From Polynucleobacter sp. MWH-CaK5 (GTDB taxonomy: Bacteria > Pseudomonadota > Gammaproteobacteria > Burkholderiales > Burkholderiaceae): a stretch of DNA of 64,000 nucleotides. How positions within the stretch are numbered: the stretch's first letter is position 1; each line of letters begins with the position of its first letter. Under the pieces are notes generated by a model. The model saw only the letters and a list, made by a program, of their open reading frames with translations. It ran no database searches and was not told where the DNA came from. A program made the position numbers and the translations under genes. The stretch covers positions 915,433-979,432 of the forward strand of contig NZ_CP061299.1 of the NCBI RefSeq assembly GCF_018687615.1. The letters are read 5' to 3'. Positions 52,671 to 61,596 of the stretch are shown one piece after another.

Positions 52671-54839
52671 TTATTTTTGAGCCAAACGAATTTGCTCTAG
52701 AACATCCTTGGCCGATGCTGGAATCGGTGTACCAGGGCCGTAGATGCCCTTCACGCCAGATTCGTACAAGAACTCATAGTCTTGACGTGGAATCACACCA
52801 CCCACAAAGACGATGATGTCATCAGCACCCTGCTTTTTTAGTTCCTGAATGATGGCCGGCACCAATGTTTTATGACCTGCTGCCAAAGTAGAAATGCCCA
52901 CCGCATGCACATCGTTCTCGATGGCTTGGCGCGCACACTCCTCTGGCGTTTGGAACAAAGGTCCCATATCAACGTCAAAGCCTAAATCTGCAAAAGCCGT
53001 GGCCACCACTTTGGCACCACGGTCATGACCGTCTTGACCAAGTTTGGCGATCATCACACGTGGGTGACGACCCTGATCTTTAGCAAATTCAGCGATTTCT
53101 GTTTTTAATTTTTCCCAGCCTTCTGCTGAGTCATAAGCAGCTGCATACACACCAGTCACCTTTTGAGTATCGGCGCGATGGCGCCCGTAAACTTTTTCCA
53201 ATGCATCAGAAACTTCACCCACGGTTGCGCGCAAACGAATGGCATCGATTGCAAGAGCCAATAAGTTGCCTGTGTTGTTTTCTGCTGCGGCTGTCAGCGC
53301 ATCCAAGGCTGCCTGAACTTTTTTACTATCACGCTTTGCTCTAACGTCTTTTAAACGAGCAATTTGTGAATCACGAACCTTGTTGTTATCGATATCTAAA
53401 ATATCAATCGGATCTTCTTTGCCTAGCTTGTATTTATTAACGCCAACAATCACATCTTTGCCAGAATCGATACAAGCTTGCTTTTCAGCTGCGGCTGCTT
53501 CAATTTTTAGTTTTGCCCAACCACTTTCAACCGCTTTGGTCATGCCACCAATGGCTTCAACTTCTTGAATGATGTCCCATGCCTTATCTGCCATGTCTTG
53601 CGTGAGCTTTTCCATCATGTAAGAACCAGCCCAAGGATCGATCACATTGGTGATGTGAGTTTCTTCTTGAATGATCAACTGGGTATTACGTGCAATGCGT
53701 GAAGAGAACTCAGTTGGCAAGGCAATCGCTTCATCAAATGAATTGGTGTGCAATGACTGTGTGCCACCGAATACTGCGGCCATCGCTTCAATCGTGGTTC
53801 TGACCACGTTGTTATATGGATCTTGCTCTGTGAGTGACCAACCTGAAGTTTGGCAATGTGTTCTTAACATCAATGACTTAGGGTTCTTCGGATTGAACTC
53901 CTTCATCACACGCCACCACAACAAACGAGCAGCTCTTAATTTCGCTACCTCTAAATAGAAGTTCATACCGATGGCAAAGAAGAAAGATAGGCGACCAGCA
54001 AAGCCATCGACATCCAAGCCTTTGCTCAAGGCAGTTTTTACGTACTCTTTACCATCAGCAATCGTGAAAGCCAATTCCAAAGCTTGGTTCGCACCCGCTT
54101 CTTGAATGTGATATCCAGAAATAGAGATTGAATTGAACTTCGGCATCTTTTGAGATGTGTACTCAATGATGTCGCCAATGATGCGCATTGATGGCTCTGG
54201 TGGGTAGATATAAGTATTACGCACCATGAACTCTTTCAAAATATCATTTTGAATAGTTCCTGATAACTGATCCTGGCTCACGCCTTGTTCTTCTGCTGCG
54301 ACCACATAGCCGGCCAAAATTGGCAATACGGCGCCGTTCATGGTCATCGATACGGATACTTTGTCCAATGGGATTTCATTGAACAAAATCTTCATGTCTT
54401 CTACTGAATCGATTGCCACACCCGCTTTACCCACATCACCCGTCACACGAGGATGGTCAGAGTCGTAGCCACGGTGAGTTGCCAAGTCAAAAGCAACTGA
54501 AACACCTTGACCACCTGCAGCCAAAGCTTTGCGATAAAACGCATTGGATTCTTCTGCGGTTGAAAAACCAGCGTATTGACGAATCGTCCAAGGACGAACG
54601 GAGTACATCGTTGCCTGAGGGCCGCGCACAAATGGCTCAAATCCAGGCAAGGTATTAGCGAACGGTAAACCTTCGGTGTCGGCGGCTGTATAAAGCGCCT
54701 TTAATTTAATGTCATCGGGAGTGTCCCAACCCAAAGCATCAACATTGCCATTAGGGGCAGATTTGGCTGCAGATTTTTCCCAAGCCTCAAGACTAGGGTT
54801 AGAAAACTCGGGCCATGGGCTCTTTGTGGTTTTGCTCAT
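52671..54839 (-). CDS. scpA: Methylmalonyl-CoA mutase, single-chain
   Basis: 722 residues. The N-terminal TIM barrel shows RPWTIRQYAGFSTAEESNAF, DLATHRGYDSDHPRV and FFFAIGMNFYLEVAKLRAAR. The C-terminal B12 domain has the cobalt-ligand motif DGHDRGAKVVATAFADLG and HAVGISTLAAGHKTL. It makes succinyl-CoA from (R)-methylmalonyl-CoA. GGAG precedes the ATG. It heads the operon and is divergent from the GntR gene. Confidence 0.97.
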   Translation of the reverse strand: MSKTTKSPWPEFSNPSLEAWEKSAAKSAPNGNVDALGWDTPDDIKLKALYTAADTEGLPFANTLPGFEPFVRGPQATMYSVRPWTIRQYAGFSTAEESNAFYRKALAAGGQGVSVAFDLATHRGYDSDHPRVTGDVGKAGVAIDSVEDMKILFNEIPLDKVSVSMTMNGAVLPILAGYVVAAEEQGVSQDQLSGTIQNDILKEFMVRNTYIYPPEPSMRIIGDIIEYTSQKMPKFNSISISGYHIQEAGANQALELAFTIADGKEYVKTALSKGLDVDGFAGRLSFFFAIGMNFYLEVAKLRAARLLWWRVMKEFNPKNPKSLMLRTHCQTSGWSLTEQDPYNNVVRTTIEAMAAVFGGTQSLHTNSFDEAIALPTEFSSRIARNTQLIIQEETHITNVIDPWAGSYMMEKLTQDMADKAWDIIQEVEAIGGMTKAVESGWAKLKIEAAAAEKQACIDSGKDVIVGVNKYKLGKEDPIDILDIDNNKVRDSQIARLKDVRAKRDSKKVQAALDALTAAAENNTGNLLALAIDAIRLRATVGEVSDALEKVYGRHRADTQKVTGVYAAAYDSAEGWEKLKTEIAEFAKDQGRHPRVMIAKLGQDGHDRGAKVVATAFADLGFDVDMGPLFQTPEECARQAIENDVHAVGISTLAAGHKTLVPAIIQELKKQGADDIIVFVGGVIPRQDYEFLYESGVKGIYGPGTPIPASAKDVLEQIRLAQK

Positions 54840-54890
54840 TATTTCTCCACCGATACATTTAACAGATTAATGATATTGAAACTCTTGGGC

Positions 54891-54941
54891 TTGACACATA
54901 CCTGACAAAAGTGATTAAATGAATTCATAATTATGAATTCA
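54891..54941 (+). promoter_or_regulatory. GntR gene promoter overlapped by a perfect 22-bp palindrome
   Basis: TTGACA (54891-54896), an 18-base spacer and TTAAAT (54915-54920) with an upstream TGA (extended -10). A perfect inverted repeat of 11-bp arms, TGAATTCATAA / TTATGAATTCA (54920-54941), spans the expected transcription start and the ATG at 54933. Expected leader about 5 bases. Binding of the repressor here would block its own start and probably the divergent mcm promoter. Confidence 0.65.
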
Positions 54942-55577
54942 AAAATATCATTAGCACCAAGGCCATTGTACGAGGAAGTCGCCGAAAGGTTAAGAAATAG
55001 TATTTTCTCGCACGAGTACGCCCCGGGAGCCTGGATCGACGAACAAGCGATTGCCGCTGAATACGGCATCAGTCGCACGCCTATGCGTGAAGCCATCAAG
55101 GTCTTAGCGGCCGAAGGCTTGATCACCATGAAAATGCGCCGTGGCGCTTACGTCACAGAAGTCAGCAAGGCTGATTTGAACCAAATTTTCACCGTACTCG
55201 CCCTTCTTGAAGGCCAAGCCTGTCGTGAAGCAGCCACCAAAGCCACCGAAAAACAGTTAGAGGCCTTAGATTCGATTCATTTAAAGCTAGAAAGAGCTGC
55301 AGCAGACCGAGATTTAGATGAGTTTTTCACTATTAATCAGTCTTTTCACGAAAAAATCCAAGAAATCTCTAACAATCCATGGATGAAACGCACGATCGAT
55401 GATTTGAAGAAAGTGCTCAAACTTCAGCGCAGAGACTCTTTGAGTAAACGCGGCAGAATGGAAAGCTCACTTTTAGAGCACCGCAAGATACTCTCCGCCC
55501 TTTTAGCCAGAGATCCTGATTTATCAGAAAAGTTGATGAAAGAGCATTTCTTACAGGGTCAGCTGGCTGCGAAATAA
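54933..55577 (+). CDS. GntR-family (FCD-type) transcriptional regulator of the propionate operon
   Basis: 214 residues. The winged HTH shows LYEEVAERLRNSIFSHEYAP, AAEYGISRTPMREAIKVLAA and RRGAYVTEVS; the helical FCD ligand domain follows with acidic/His residues (SFHEKIQEIS; LEHRKILSAL). There is no Shine-Dalgarno before the ATG, which lies inside the palindrome. It is divergent from mcm and probably controls the methylmalonyl-CoA genes; the effector may be a propionate-derived acid, inferred from context only. Confidence 0.88.
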   Translation: MNSKISLAPRPLYEEVAERLRNSIFSHEYAPGAWIDEQAIAAEYGISRTPMREAIKVLAAEGLITMKMRRGAYVTEVSKADLNQIFTVLALLEGQACREAATKATEKQLEALDSIHLKLERAAADRDLDEFFTINQSFHEKIQEISNNPWMKRTIDDLKKVLKLQRRDSLSKRGRMESSLLEHRKILSALLARDPDLSEKLMKEHFLQGQLAAK

Positions 55578-55647
55578 ATATCAAATCAGTGAGTCGACCT
55601 TATCTAATTCATCCTATTTAAGTCACCTTATTTAAATCACAACTAAC

Positions 55648-55673
55648 AAAAAAGCCGCTCAAGAGCGGCTTTT
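55648..55673. terminator. Bidirectional terminator between gntR and the cytochrome genes
   Basis: Stem AAAGCCGCTC / GAGCGGCTTT with centre AA and flanking A and T runs, serving both converging units. Confidence 0.9.
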
Positions 55674-55692
55674 CATTTTGGTAGAAGATTAA

Positions 55693-56043
55693 TTACTTCT
55701 TGACCACGAAACTACCAGGCAAGCTGGCGATGTAAGCAGCCATATCCTTCAAATCACGATCTGAGAACTGAGCAACCTGGCCAGCCATGATGGCGTTATT
55801 GCGGCCAACTGTTGGGTTATTAGTCACTTTATAAGCTCTCAAAGCATAGTAAAGGTAATCGGCATGCTGACCAGCCAATTTTGGATATTCAGCCACAACT
55901 GGCTTGTTCATGCCTTCACCGTGACAAGCTGCACAGTTACCTTTGACCAAAAGCTCCTGACCTTTTTTAAGGTCGGCAGCTTGTGCAGATACTGTAGTCA
56001 TTGCGATAGAGGCCGTTGCGATAGCAATCAAGATACTTTTCAT
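55693..56043 (-). CDS. Class I c-type cytochrome, periplasmic
   Basis: 116 residues. A signal peptide ends SAQAA (about residue 22). The haem motif is CAACH and the distal Met is in NAIMAGQVAQF. The fold DLKDMAAYIASLPG is typical of c4/c5-like domains. It is a single-haem electron carrier; the partner is unknown. It lies 15 bases after a sister cytochrome gene, and the two probably arose by duplication or act together. Confidence 0.93.
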   Translation of the reverse strand: MKSILIAIATASIAMTTVSAQAADLKKGQELLVKGNCAACHGEGMNKPVVAEYPKLAGQHADYLYYALRAYKVTNNPTVGRNNAIMAGQVAQFSDRDLKDMAAYIASLPGSFVVKK

Positions 56044-56058
56044 GTCGACTTCTCCCGC

Positions 56059-56409
56059 TTATTTCAATTTATTGATAGGTGTTGCTGATGTCTGAGCAGC
56101 GTAGTAAACCGCTAAGTCAGCCATGTCTTGATCTGTTAATGAACCAGCGATGCCTCGCATGGTTGGGTGCTTACGCTCGCCCTTTTTGTATGCTTGCAAA
56201 GCAGCCAGAATATATTCAGCATTCTGACCACCAATCATCGGCACAGTATAGATTTCTGGAAAGCTAATGCGGTAGCCAGGAATTGCATGGCAACCAATAC
56301 ACATCGCTACTTTTGATTCAGCAGCTTTAATATCGCCCTTAACGCCTTGGGCATTCACAGTACCAGCCAAAGTCATGGCGGCAACAGCAACAGTTAGTAG
56401 TTTTTTCAT
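56059..56409 (-). CDS. Class I c-type cytochrome, periplasmic (second of a pair)
   Basis: 116 residues from the ATG at 56409, chosen because it begins the signal peptide MKKLLTVAVAAMTLAG; the longer frame adds 28 unlike residues. The haem motif is CIGCH and the distal Met is in HPTMRGIAGSL. It is followed by the other cytochrome gene. Both resemble halves of diheme cytochrome c4. Confidence 0.93.
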   Translation of the reverse strand: MKKLLTVAVAAMTLAGTVNAQGVKGDIKAAESKVAMCIGCHAIPGYRISFPEIYTVPMIGGQNAEYILAALQAYKKGERKHPTMRGIAGSLTDQDMADLAVYYAAQTSATPINKLK

Positions 56410-56633
56410 AGTGACCAAATATTGAGTTAGATCAAAAATTTCTTCGATGCGAGTATAGCGGATGAGAGGCAAAAATGGGTTCAGAAATGACACTTTTTAA
56501 GTAATTTTTCCAACAAAACATGCCTTAAAGCACAAAATACTTCAAATCAACTACAAACTTCATGAAATATTAGTTTTACTAAGTCATGCCTTTGGGCTCG
56601 CAATACAATGACGCATTAATTAGGAGAATCTTG

Positions 56634-57092
56634 ATGTCGACAATCGCACAACGCTTAAAAGAACTTCAGATTGAATTGCCAACTGCTGGTGCTCCAGCCG
56701 CTGCTTATGTGATGTCAGCTCAAACTGGCAACACCCTCTTTCTATCTGGCCACATCGCTAAAAAAGATGGCAAGCCATTGGTGGGTAAATTAGGTTTGAC
56801 TATGAACACTGAAGAAGGCAAATTGGCAGCGCGCAGTATTGCGATTGATTTGATGGCGACCATGCAAGCTCATCTGGGTAATTTGGATCGTGTGAAGCGC
56901 ATCGTTAAAGTGATGAGCTTGGTTAATTCAACAGAAACATACACAGAGCATCATTTGGTGACGAACGGTTGCTCTGAATTATTGTTTGAAGTTTTTGGTG
57001 AAGCTGGCAAACACGCTCGCAGTGCCTTTGGTGTGGCACAGATCCCTTTGGGCGCTTGCGTTGAAATCGAATTAATTGCTGAAGTTGAGTAA
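56634..57092 (+). CDS. RidA (YjgF/UK114) family protein
   Basis: 152 residues from the ATG at 56634, with AGGAGA 6 bases upstream; the longer frame from 56586 lacks such a signal. Blocks: LFLSGHIAKKDGKPLVGKLG, VKVMSLVNSTETYTEHHLVT and FGVAQIPLGACVEIELIAE. The Arg of the deaminase site (R105 in RidA) is replaced by a Gly/Ala-type context, so it belongs to a RidA subgroup whose reaction is less certain. Cytosolic. Confidence 0.85.
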   Translation: MSTIAQRLKELQIELPTAGAPAAAYVMSAQTGNTLFLSGHIAKKDGKPLVGKLGLTMNTEEGKLAARSIAIDLMATMQAHLGNLDRVKRIVKVMSLVNSTETYTEHHLVTNGCSELLFEVFGEAGKHARSAFGVAQIPLGACVEIELIAEVE

Positions 57093-57110
57093 ACCTCATC
57101 AATTTATTTT

Positions 57111-58073
57111 TTACTTCACAAAGTAACTAGCTATCCAAATATAAGCCGGTATCCCCACGATGATGTTCAAGGGGAATGTGATGCCCAATGAAGTGCCCAT
57201 GTACAAAGCGGGATTAACTTCGGGCATCGCGTGACGCAAGACTGCTGGCACAGCAATGTATGAAGCACTGGCTGCGAGAATCATCAACAAGACCGTATCA
57301 CCCAAAGCAACACCAAACATCAAACACAATCCCAAGGCCACCATTGCATGCACTGGTGGCGCTATGAAGCCATACAAAAAGGTGATCGGTGGCTTGCCTT
57401 TTAGTTCAGCAATACTTCTGGCAGCAACCAAGCCCATGTCGAGTAAGAAGAAAGCCAACAATCCTTTGAACAAGTCGATTGAGAATGGCGCCATGACTTT
57501 GAGTCCAGCATCACCAGAAATGATGCCAACCATCAAAGATCCTAAGAGCAATAATTGACCGCCGTCCGTGAATGATTCATGAAGGATTTTTCCAATGGGT
57601 GTATGCCCTGTTTTATCACCCGAACGCTGCAACCGAATTCTGTTGGCCAACACAATTGCAATGATGATTGCTGGTGATTCCATCAAGGCCATCGCTGCAG
57701 CCATATGACCGCCATAAGCAATCCCATTTTGATCGAGGACTTGAGTGGTTGTGATGAAGGTCACTGCACTCACCGAACCGTAGGCAGCAGCGATCGCTGC
57801 TGCGTCTAATTTATCTAACTTTTGCTTGAGTAAGTTGTATCCAATCAAGGGCACTGTAATTGCGAGACCGATTGCCAAACCAAGGCTGATCGCAATCTCT
57901 GCGGTGAAACCAGATTGATTAAGAGCAAAGCCCCCTTTCAATCCCAAGGCCATGAGCAAGTAAAGGGACAAGAAACGAGATATTTGCTGAGGAATCTCTA
58001 AATTGGAACGCACCAAACCGGCAAATATGCCGAAGATGAAAAACAGAATGGATGGGTCCAGTAGATTCGTCAT
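57111..58073 (-). CDS. SbtA-type sodium-dependent bicarbonate transporter family protein (DUF897)
   Basis: 320 residues from the ATG at 58073, which has AGGAAA upstream; longer starts to 58196 run into the regulatory region. About ten TM helices in two inverted halves (ISRFLSLYLLMALGLKGGFA; AAYGSVSAVTFITTTQ; ESPAIIIAIVLANR; AASASYIAVPAVLRHAMPE). SbtA proteins take up bicarbonate with sodium at the inner membrane. There is no adjacent SbtB. The divergent CbbR-like regulator supports an inorganic-carbon role, and the PCC and other carboxylases here would use bicarbonate. Confidence 0.88.
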   Translation of the reverse strand: MTNLLDPSILFFIFGIFAGLVRSNLEIPQQISRFLSLYLLMALGLKGGFALNQSGFTAEIAISLGLAIGLAITVPLIGYNLLKQKLDKLDAAAIAAAYGSVSAVTFITTTQVLDQNGIAYGGHMAAAMALMESPAIIIAIVLANRIRLQRSGDKTGHTPIGKILHESFTDGGQLLLLGSLMVGIISGDAGLKVMAPFSIDLFKGLLAFFLLDMGLVAARSIAELKGKPPITFLYGFIAPPVHAMVALGLCLMFGVALGDTVLLMILAASASYIAVPAVLRHAMPEVNPALYMGTSLGITFPLNIIVGIPAYIWIASYFVK

Positions 58074-58124
58074 AAGGTTTCCTTTAGTCGCCATGATAAA
58101 AACGGTCATACATAAAGTAAAATC

Positions 58125-58143
58125 GTATTTATGATATAAATAC
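58125..58143. promoter_or_regulatory. Probable LysR-regulator binding site
   Basis: Inverted repeat GTATTTAT / ATAAATAC with 3-base centre GAT, matching the T-N11-A pattern of LysR boxes. It lies between the two divergent genes, 58 bases from the lysR ATG. A direct repeat ATGACCAC occurs at about 58156 and 58177. Confidence 0.6.
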
Positions 58144-58201
58144 ATAGATAAAAGTCTATGACCACTATGATCACCATGACCACATCTGCGAGCCAAAACC
58201 C

Positions 58202-59098
58202 ATGAATATCACCTTCAGACAATTGCGCCTTTTCTTAGCTCTTGCAGACACAGGAAGTGTCAGCGCTGCCGCCAGGGTTCTTCATGTGACCCAACCCACC
58301 GCTTCGATGCAGTTAAAGGAAATCACGGAAGCCGTGGGCTTACCTTTGTATGAGGTGGTCTCCAGAAAAGTCTATTTGACTGAAATGGGTCAAGAATTGG
58401 CTAGATCTGCCAGAGCCATTGTGGGCGAATGGGAAAACTTTGAACAACAAGCTGATGGCTTAAAGGGCTTCACCAGAGGAAAACTCAAGGTGGCCGTGGT
58501 CAGTACTGCCAAATATTTCATCCCAAGATTATTGGGAACGTTTTGTGCGAAGTACCCAGACATAGATATTTCTTTGGAGGTATTGAATCGTGATGGCGTG
58601 GTGAAACGTCTAGAAGAAAACTTGGACGATCTTTACATCATGTCTCAACCACCTCTGAACTTGGATATTGAAGATGAAATCTTCATGCCCAATCCTTTGG
58701 TCTTAGTCGCCCCAAAACATTCACCAATGGCTAAGAAAAAAATAATCGATATTTCCAGCTTAAAAGACGAACAATTTATTTTTAGAGAAAAAGGCTCTGG
58801 CACGAGGATGGCCATTGATGCTCACTTCAAGAAATTGAAGTTCAAACCAGATGTGAGGCTAGAGCTTGGCAGCAACGAGGCGATCAAAGAAGCTGTGATC
58901 GGTGGCTTGGGATTGGCAGTTTTATCAAAGTACTCATTGAGTGAAGCGAACACTCAAAATGAAGTTGCGATTTTGAAATGCGCTGATTTTCCAATTGAAA
59001 CAAGTTGGCACATCGTGAGACCCAAAGGCAAAAAACTCTCACCGATTGCCAGTATCTTCAAGAAACATCTATCGGAGCAAGCTAAGGCTTGGAGATAG
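58202..59098 (+). CDS. CbbR/CmpR-like LysR-type regulator
   Basis: 298 residues. N-terminal wHTH: FRQLRLFLALADTGSVSAAA then TQPTASMQLKEI. The co-inducer domain starts VAVVSTAKYFIPRLLGTFCA, a signature of the CbbR/CmpR group that senses carbon status. It is divergent from the SbtA-like transporter, with a T-N11-A palindrome between. The natural target is that transporter gene; no Rubisco gene is in the window. Confidence 0.93.
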   Translation: MNITFRQLRLFLALADTGSVSAAARVLHVTQPTASMQLKEITEAVGLPLYEVVSRKVYLTEMGQELARSARAIVGEWENFEQQADGLKGFTRGKLKVAVVSTAKYFIPRLLGTFCAKYPDIDISLEVLNRDGVVKRLEENLDDLYIMSQPPLNLDIEDEIFMPNPLVLVAPKHSPMAKKKIIDISSLKDEQFIFREKGSGTRMAIDAHFKKLKFKPDVRLELGSNEAIKEAVIGGLGLAVLSKYSLSEANTQNEVAILKCADFPIETSWHIVRPKGKKLSPIASIFKKHLSEQAKAWR

Positions 59099-59106
59099 TG
59101 AGAGTC

Positions 59107-59132
59107 TAGTGAGAGTCTCGCAACTCTCACTA
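59107..59132 (+). terminator. Probable terminator of the LysR-type gene
   Basis: Stem TAGTGAGAGT / ACTCTCACTA with a 6-base loop. TAGTGAGAGTC is also directly duplicated just upstream. The T tract is weak. Confidence 0.45.
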
Positions 59133-59170
59133 CTTATGACTCTAACCGACCAAATTTAAAACTCGCTGGT

Positions 59171-61570
59171 TTATTGCGCAGTCAACTTGGCATCTTTGAG
59201 CTTAGGCTCTAATGCATGTCCCTTGCGAGCACGATTGGCTGTGAATGATTTCAAAGTCTTCGCATCAAGCGCAGCTTCCGTTGGCTTACCTGCTCTACCA
59301 AGACCAGAAATGACAGCACCGGATGGACCCACTGCAATCGCAGACTGAAGGCGCTCAGCCTTATCAAGATCCATCAAGATCACACCCTTGCCACCTGTTG
59401 GTAAACGCTTCAAATCATCCAATGAGAAGACCAAGAGTCGTCCGTTTTCAGATAAGCAAGCCACTTGCTTCATGCCCTCTTGAACTTTTGCTGGGGCCAA
59501 TGGCGCATCGCCTGGTGCAAATTTAGCATCAACACCCACAAATGATTTACCCGCCTTGTTACGTGTCGTCATATCTGCCACATTCGCCAAGAAACCATTG
59601 CCTGATTTCATCGACAACAAGAGCAAGTCGTCATTGTGTCCGGCGTAGTAAGCCACCATCTGAGTACCGGCCGCTAAGTTAACAAAACCTGTCAACGGAG
59701 AACCATCACCTCTGGCACCTGGCAAATCTGAAACAGGCACGGTGTAAACACGACCATTGCTGCCAAAACCGAGAACAACGTCGGTGGTGCGGCACTCAAA
59801 AGTGCCATACATACCATCGCCCGCTTTGAAGCTGAATTGCTGCGGATCATGCTCATGACCTTGGCGAGCTCTGACCCAACCGCGTTGAGAAACAATCACA
59901 GTGACCGGCTCATCAATCACCTTGGCTTCAGCAACTGCTTTTTTCTCTTCCTGAATCATGGTGCGACGCTCATCACCGAAGGTCTTCATGTCAGCTTCGA
60001 TTTCTTTGACGATGCGTTTGCGCATATTACTATCGCTGCCCAAGATACTTTCTAAGTCTTCTTTTTCAGCATTGAGTTCTTTGAGCTCTTGTTCAATCTT
60101 GATGGCTTCTAGTCTTGCTAACTGACGCAAGCGAATCTCTAAGATATCTTCCGCTTGACGCTCAGAGAGTTTGAACGCTGTCATCAAATCAGCTTTAGGC
60201 TCATCACTGCCGCGGATGATTTTGATGACTTTATCAATATTGAGAAGAACTAATTGACGTCCTTCTAGGATATGAATGCGGTCATTGACTTTGGTCAAGC
60301 GGTGCTGAGTTCTGCGTGTCACTGTTGCAACACGGAACTCGATCCACTCACTCAAAATCTCGCCAAGACCTTTTTGGCGTGGGCGACCATCATTGCCAAT
60401 CATCACCAAGTTGATCGGCGCATTGGACTCTAGTGAGGTATGAGCCAACAAGGTTGTGACGAATTCATTCACATCAATGTTTTTGGTCTTTGGCTCAAAT
60501 ACCAAACGAACCGCAGCGTCCTTGCTTGATTCATCACGCACAGAATCTAATAAGCTCAAAATGGTTTGCTTGAGATTGTTTTGTTCAGGCGTTAAGGTTT
60601 TCTTACCAACTTTGACTTTAGGGTTGGTGAGTTCTTCAATTTCTTGAAGAACTTTTTGTGTTGAAGTGCCTGGTGGCATTTCAGTCACAACCAACTTCCA
60701 TTGGCCGCGAGCCATGTCTTCAATCACCCAACGGGCTCTGACTTTTAAGCTGCCACGACCTGTTTGATAGATTTGTGAAATTTCTGCATGAGAAGAAATG
60801 ATTTGCGCGCCACCCGGGAAATCAGGGCCTGGTACGTATGACATCAATTCTTCATGAGAGATTTTCGGATTCTTCATGAGTGCAATGGCTGCACTAGCGA
60901 CTTCTTTTAAGTTGTGTGACGGCACTTCTGTGGCCATACCCACGGCAATGCCTGAAGCACCATTCAAAAGAACAAACGGCAATCTTGCTGGGAGCAAACG
61001 AGGCTCTTGCATCGAACCATCGTAGTTAGGAATGAAATCAACCGTGCCCTCATCGATCTCATCTAAAAGCAAACTAGCAATCTTAGTTAAGCGAGCTTCG
61101 GTGTATCGCATCGCCGCAGCACCATCGCCGTCTCGTGAACCAAAGTTACCTTGGCCATCGATCAATGGATAGCGCAATGAGAAATCTTGTGCCAAACGCA
61201 CCAAGGCGTCATAGGCAGATTGGTCGCCGTGCGGATGGAATTTACCCAACACGTCACCAACCACACGCGCGCTCTTCACTGGTTTTGCATCAGCACGCAG
61301 ATTCATTTCATTCATCGCGAACAAAATGCGGCGCTGAACTGGTTTTTGACCATCAGCTACTTCTGGCAGAGCACGGCCCTTCACCACGCTGATGGCGTAG
61401 TCAAGATAAGCACGCTCGGCATATGTTGCCAGCGTCAATGAATCAACATCAGCCGTGTTCGGCACCACTCGTGGTGCCGTCGCTACAGCCTCAGCATCGG
61501 TATCAGATTCATCGCCCATATCAGCAAATAAATCTGGTTCTTGATTCGGATTGTTTTTCTTTTTACTCAT
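59171..61570 (-). CDS. parC: DNA topoisomerase IV subunit A
   Basis: 799 residues. The acidic N-terminal leader precedes the usual start LATYAERAYLDYAISVVKGR. The catalytic Tyr156 is in AAMRYTEARL, preceded by FHPHGDQSAYDALVRLAQDF. The C-terminal beta-pinwheel follows. Adjacency to parE shows topoisomerase IV rather than gyrase. It decatenates daughter chromosomes. Confidence 0.96.
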   Translation of the reverse strand: MSKKKNNPNQEPDLFADMGDESDTDAEAVATAPRVVPNTADVDSLTLATYAERAYLDYAISVVKGRALPEVADGQKPVQRRILFAMNEMNLRADAKPVKSARVVGDVLGKFHPHGDQSAYDALVRLAQDFSLRYPLIDGQGNFGSRDGDGAAAMRYTEARLTKIASLLLDEIDEGTVDFIPNYDGSMQEPRLLPARLPFVLLNGASGIAVGMATEVPSHNLKEVASAAIALMKNPKISHEELMSYVPGPDFPGGAQIISSHAEISQIYQTGRGSLKVRARWVIEDMARGQWKLVVTEMPPGTSTQKVLQEIEELTNPKVKVGKKTLTPEQNNLKQTILSLLDSVRDESSKDAAVRLVFEPKTKNIDVNEFVTTLLAHTSLESNAPINLVMIGNDGRPRQKGLGEILSEWIEFRVATVTRRTQHRLTKVNDRIHILEGRQLVLLNIDKVIKIIRGSDEPKADLMTAFKLSERQAEDILEIRLRQLARLEAIKIEQELKELNAEKEDLESILGSDSNMRKRIVKEIEADMKTFGDERRTMIQEEKKAVAEAKVIDEPVTVIVSQRGWVRARQGHEHDPQQFSFKAGDGMYGTFECRTTDVVLGFGSNGRVYTVPVSDLPGARGDGSPLTGFVNLAAGTQMVAYYAGHNDDLLLLSMKSGNGFLANVADMTTRNKAGKSFVGVDAKFAPGDAPLAPAKVQEGMKQVACLSENGRLLVFSLDDLKRLPTGGKGVILMDLDKAERLQSAIAVGPSGAVISGLGRAGKPTEAALDAKTLKSFTANRARKGHALEPKLKDAKLTAQ

Positions 61571-61596
61571 TCGGTATTTTTCTTAATTCTTAAGAC

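Noticed and set aside
56410..56493. N-terminal extension of the second cytochrome
   Set aside because: It would bury the signal peptide behind 28 residues unlike the family.
58074..58196. N-terminal extension of the SbtA-like protein
   Set aside because: It runs through the LysR-type palindrome; the later ATG has a good ribosome site and the usual transporter start.
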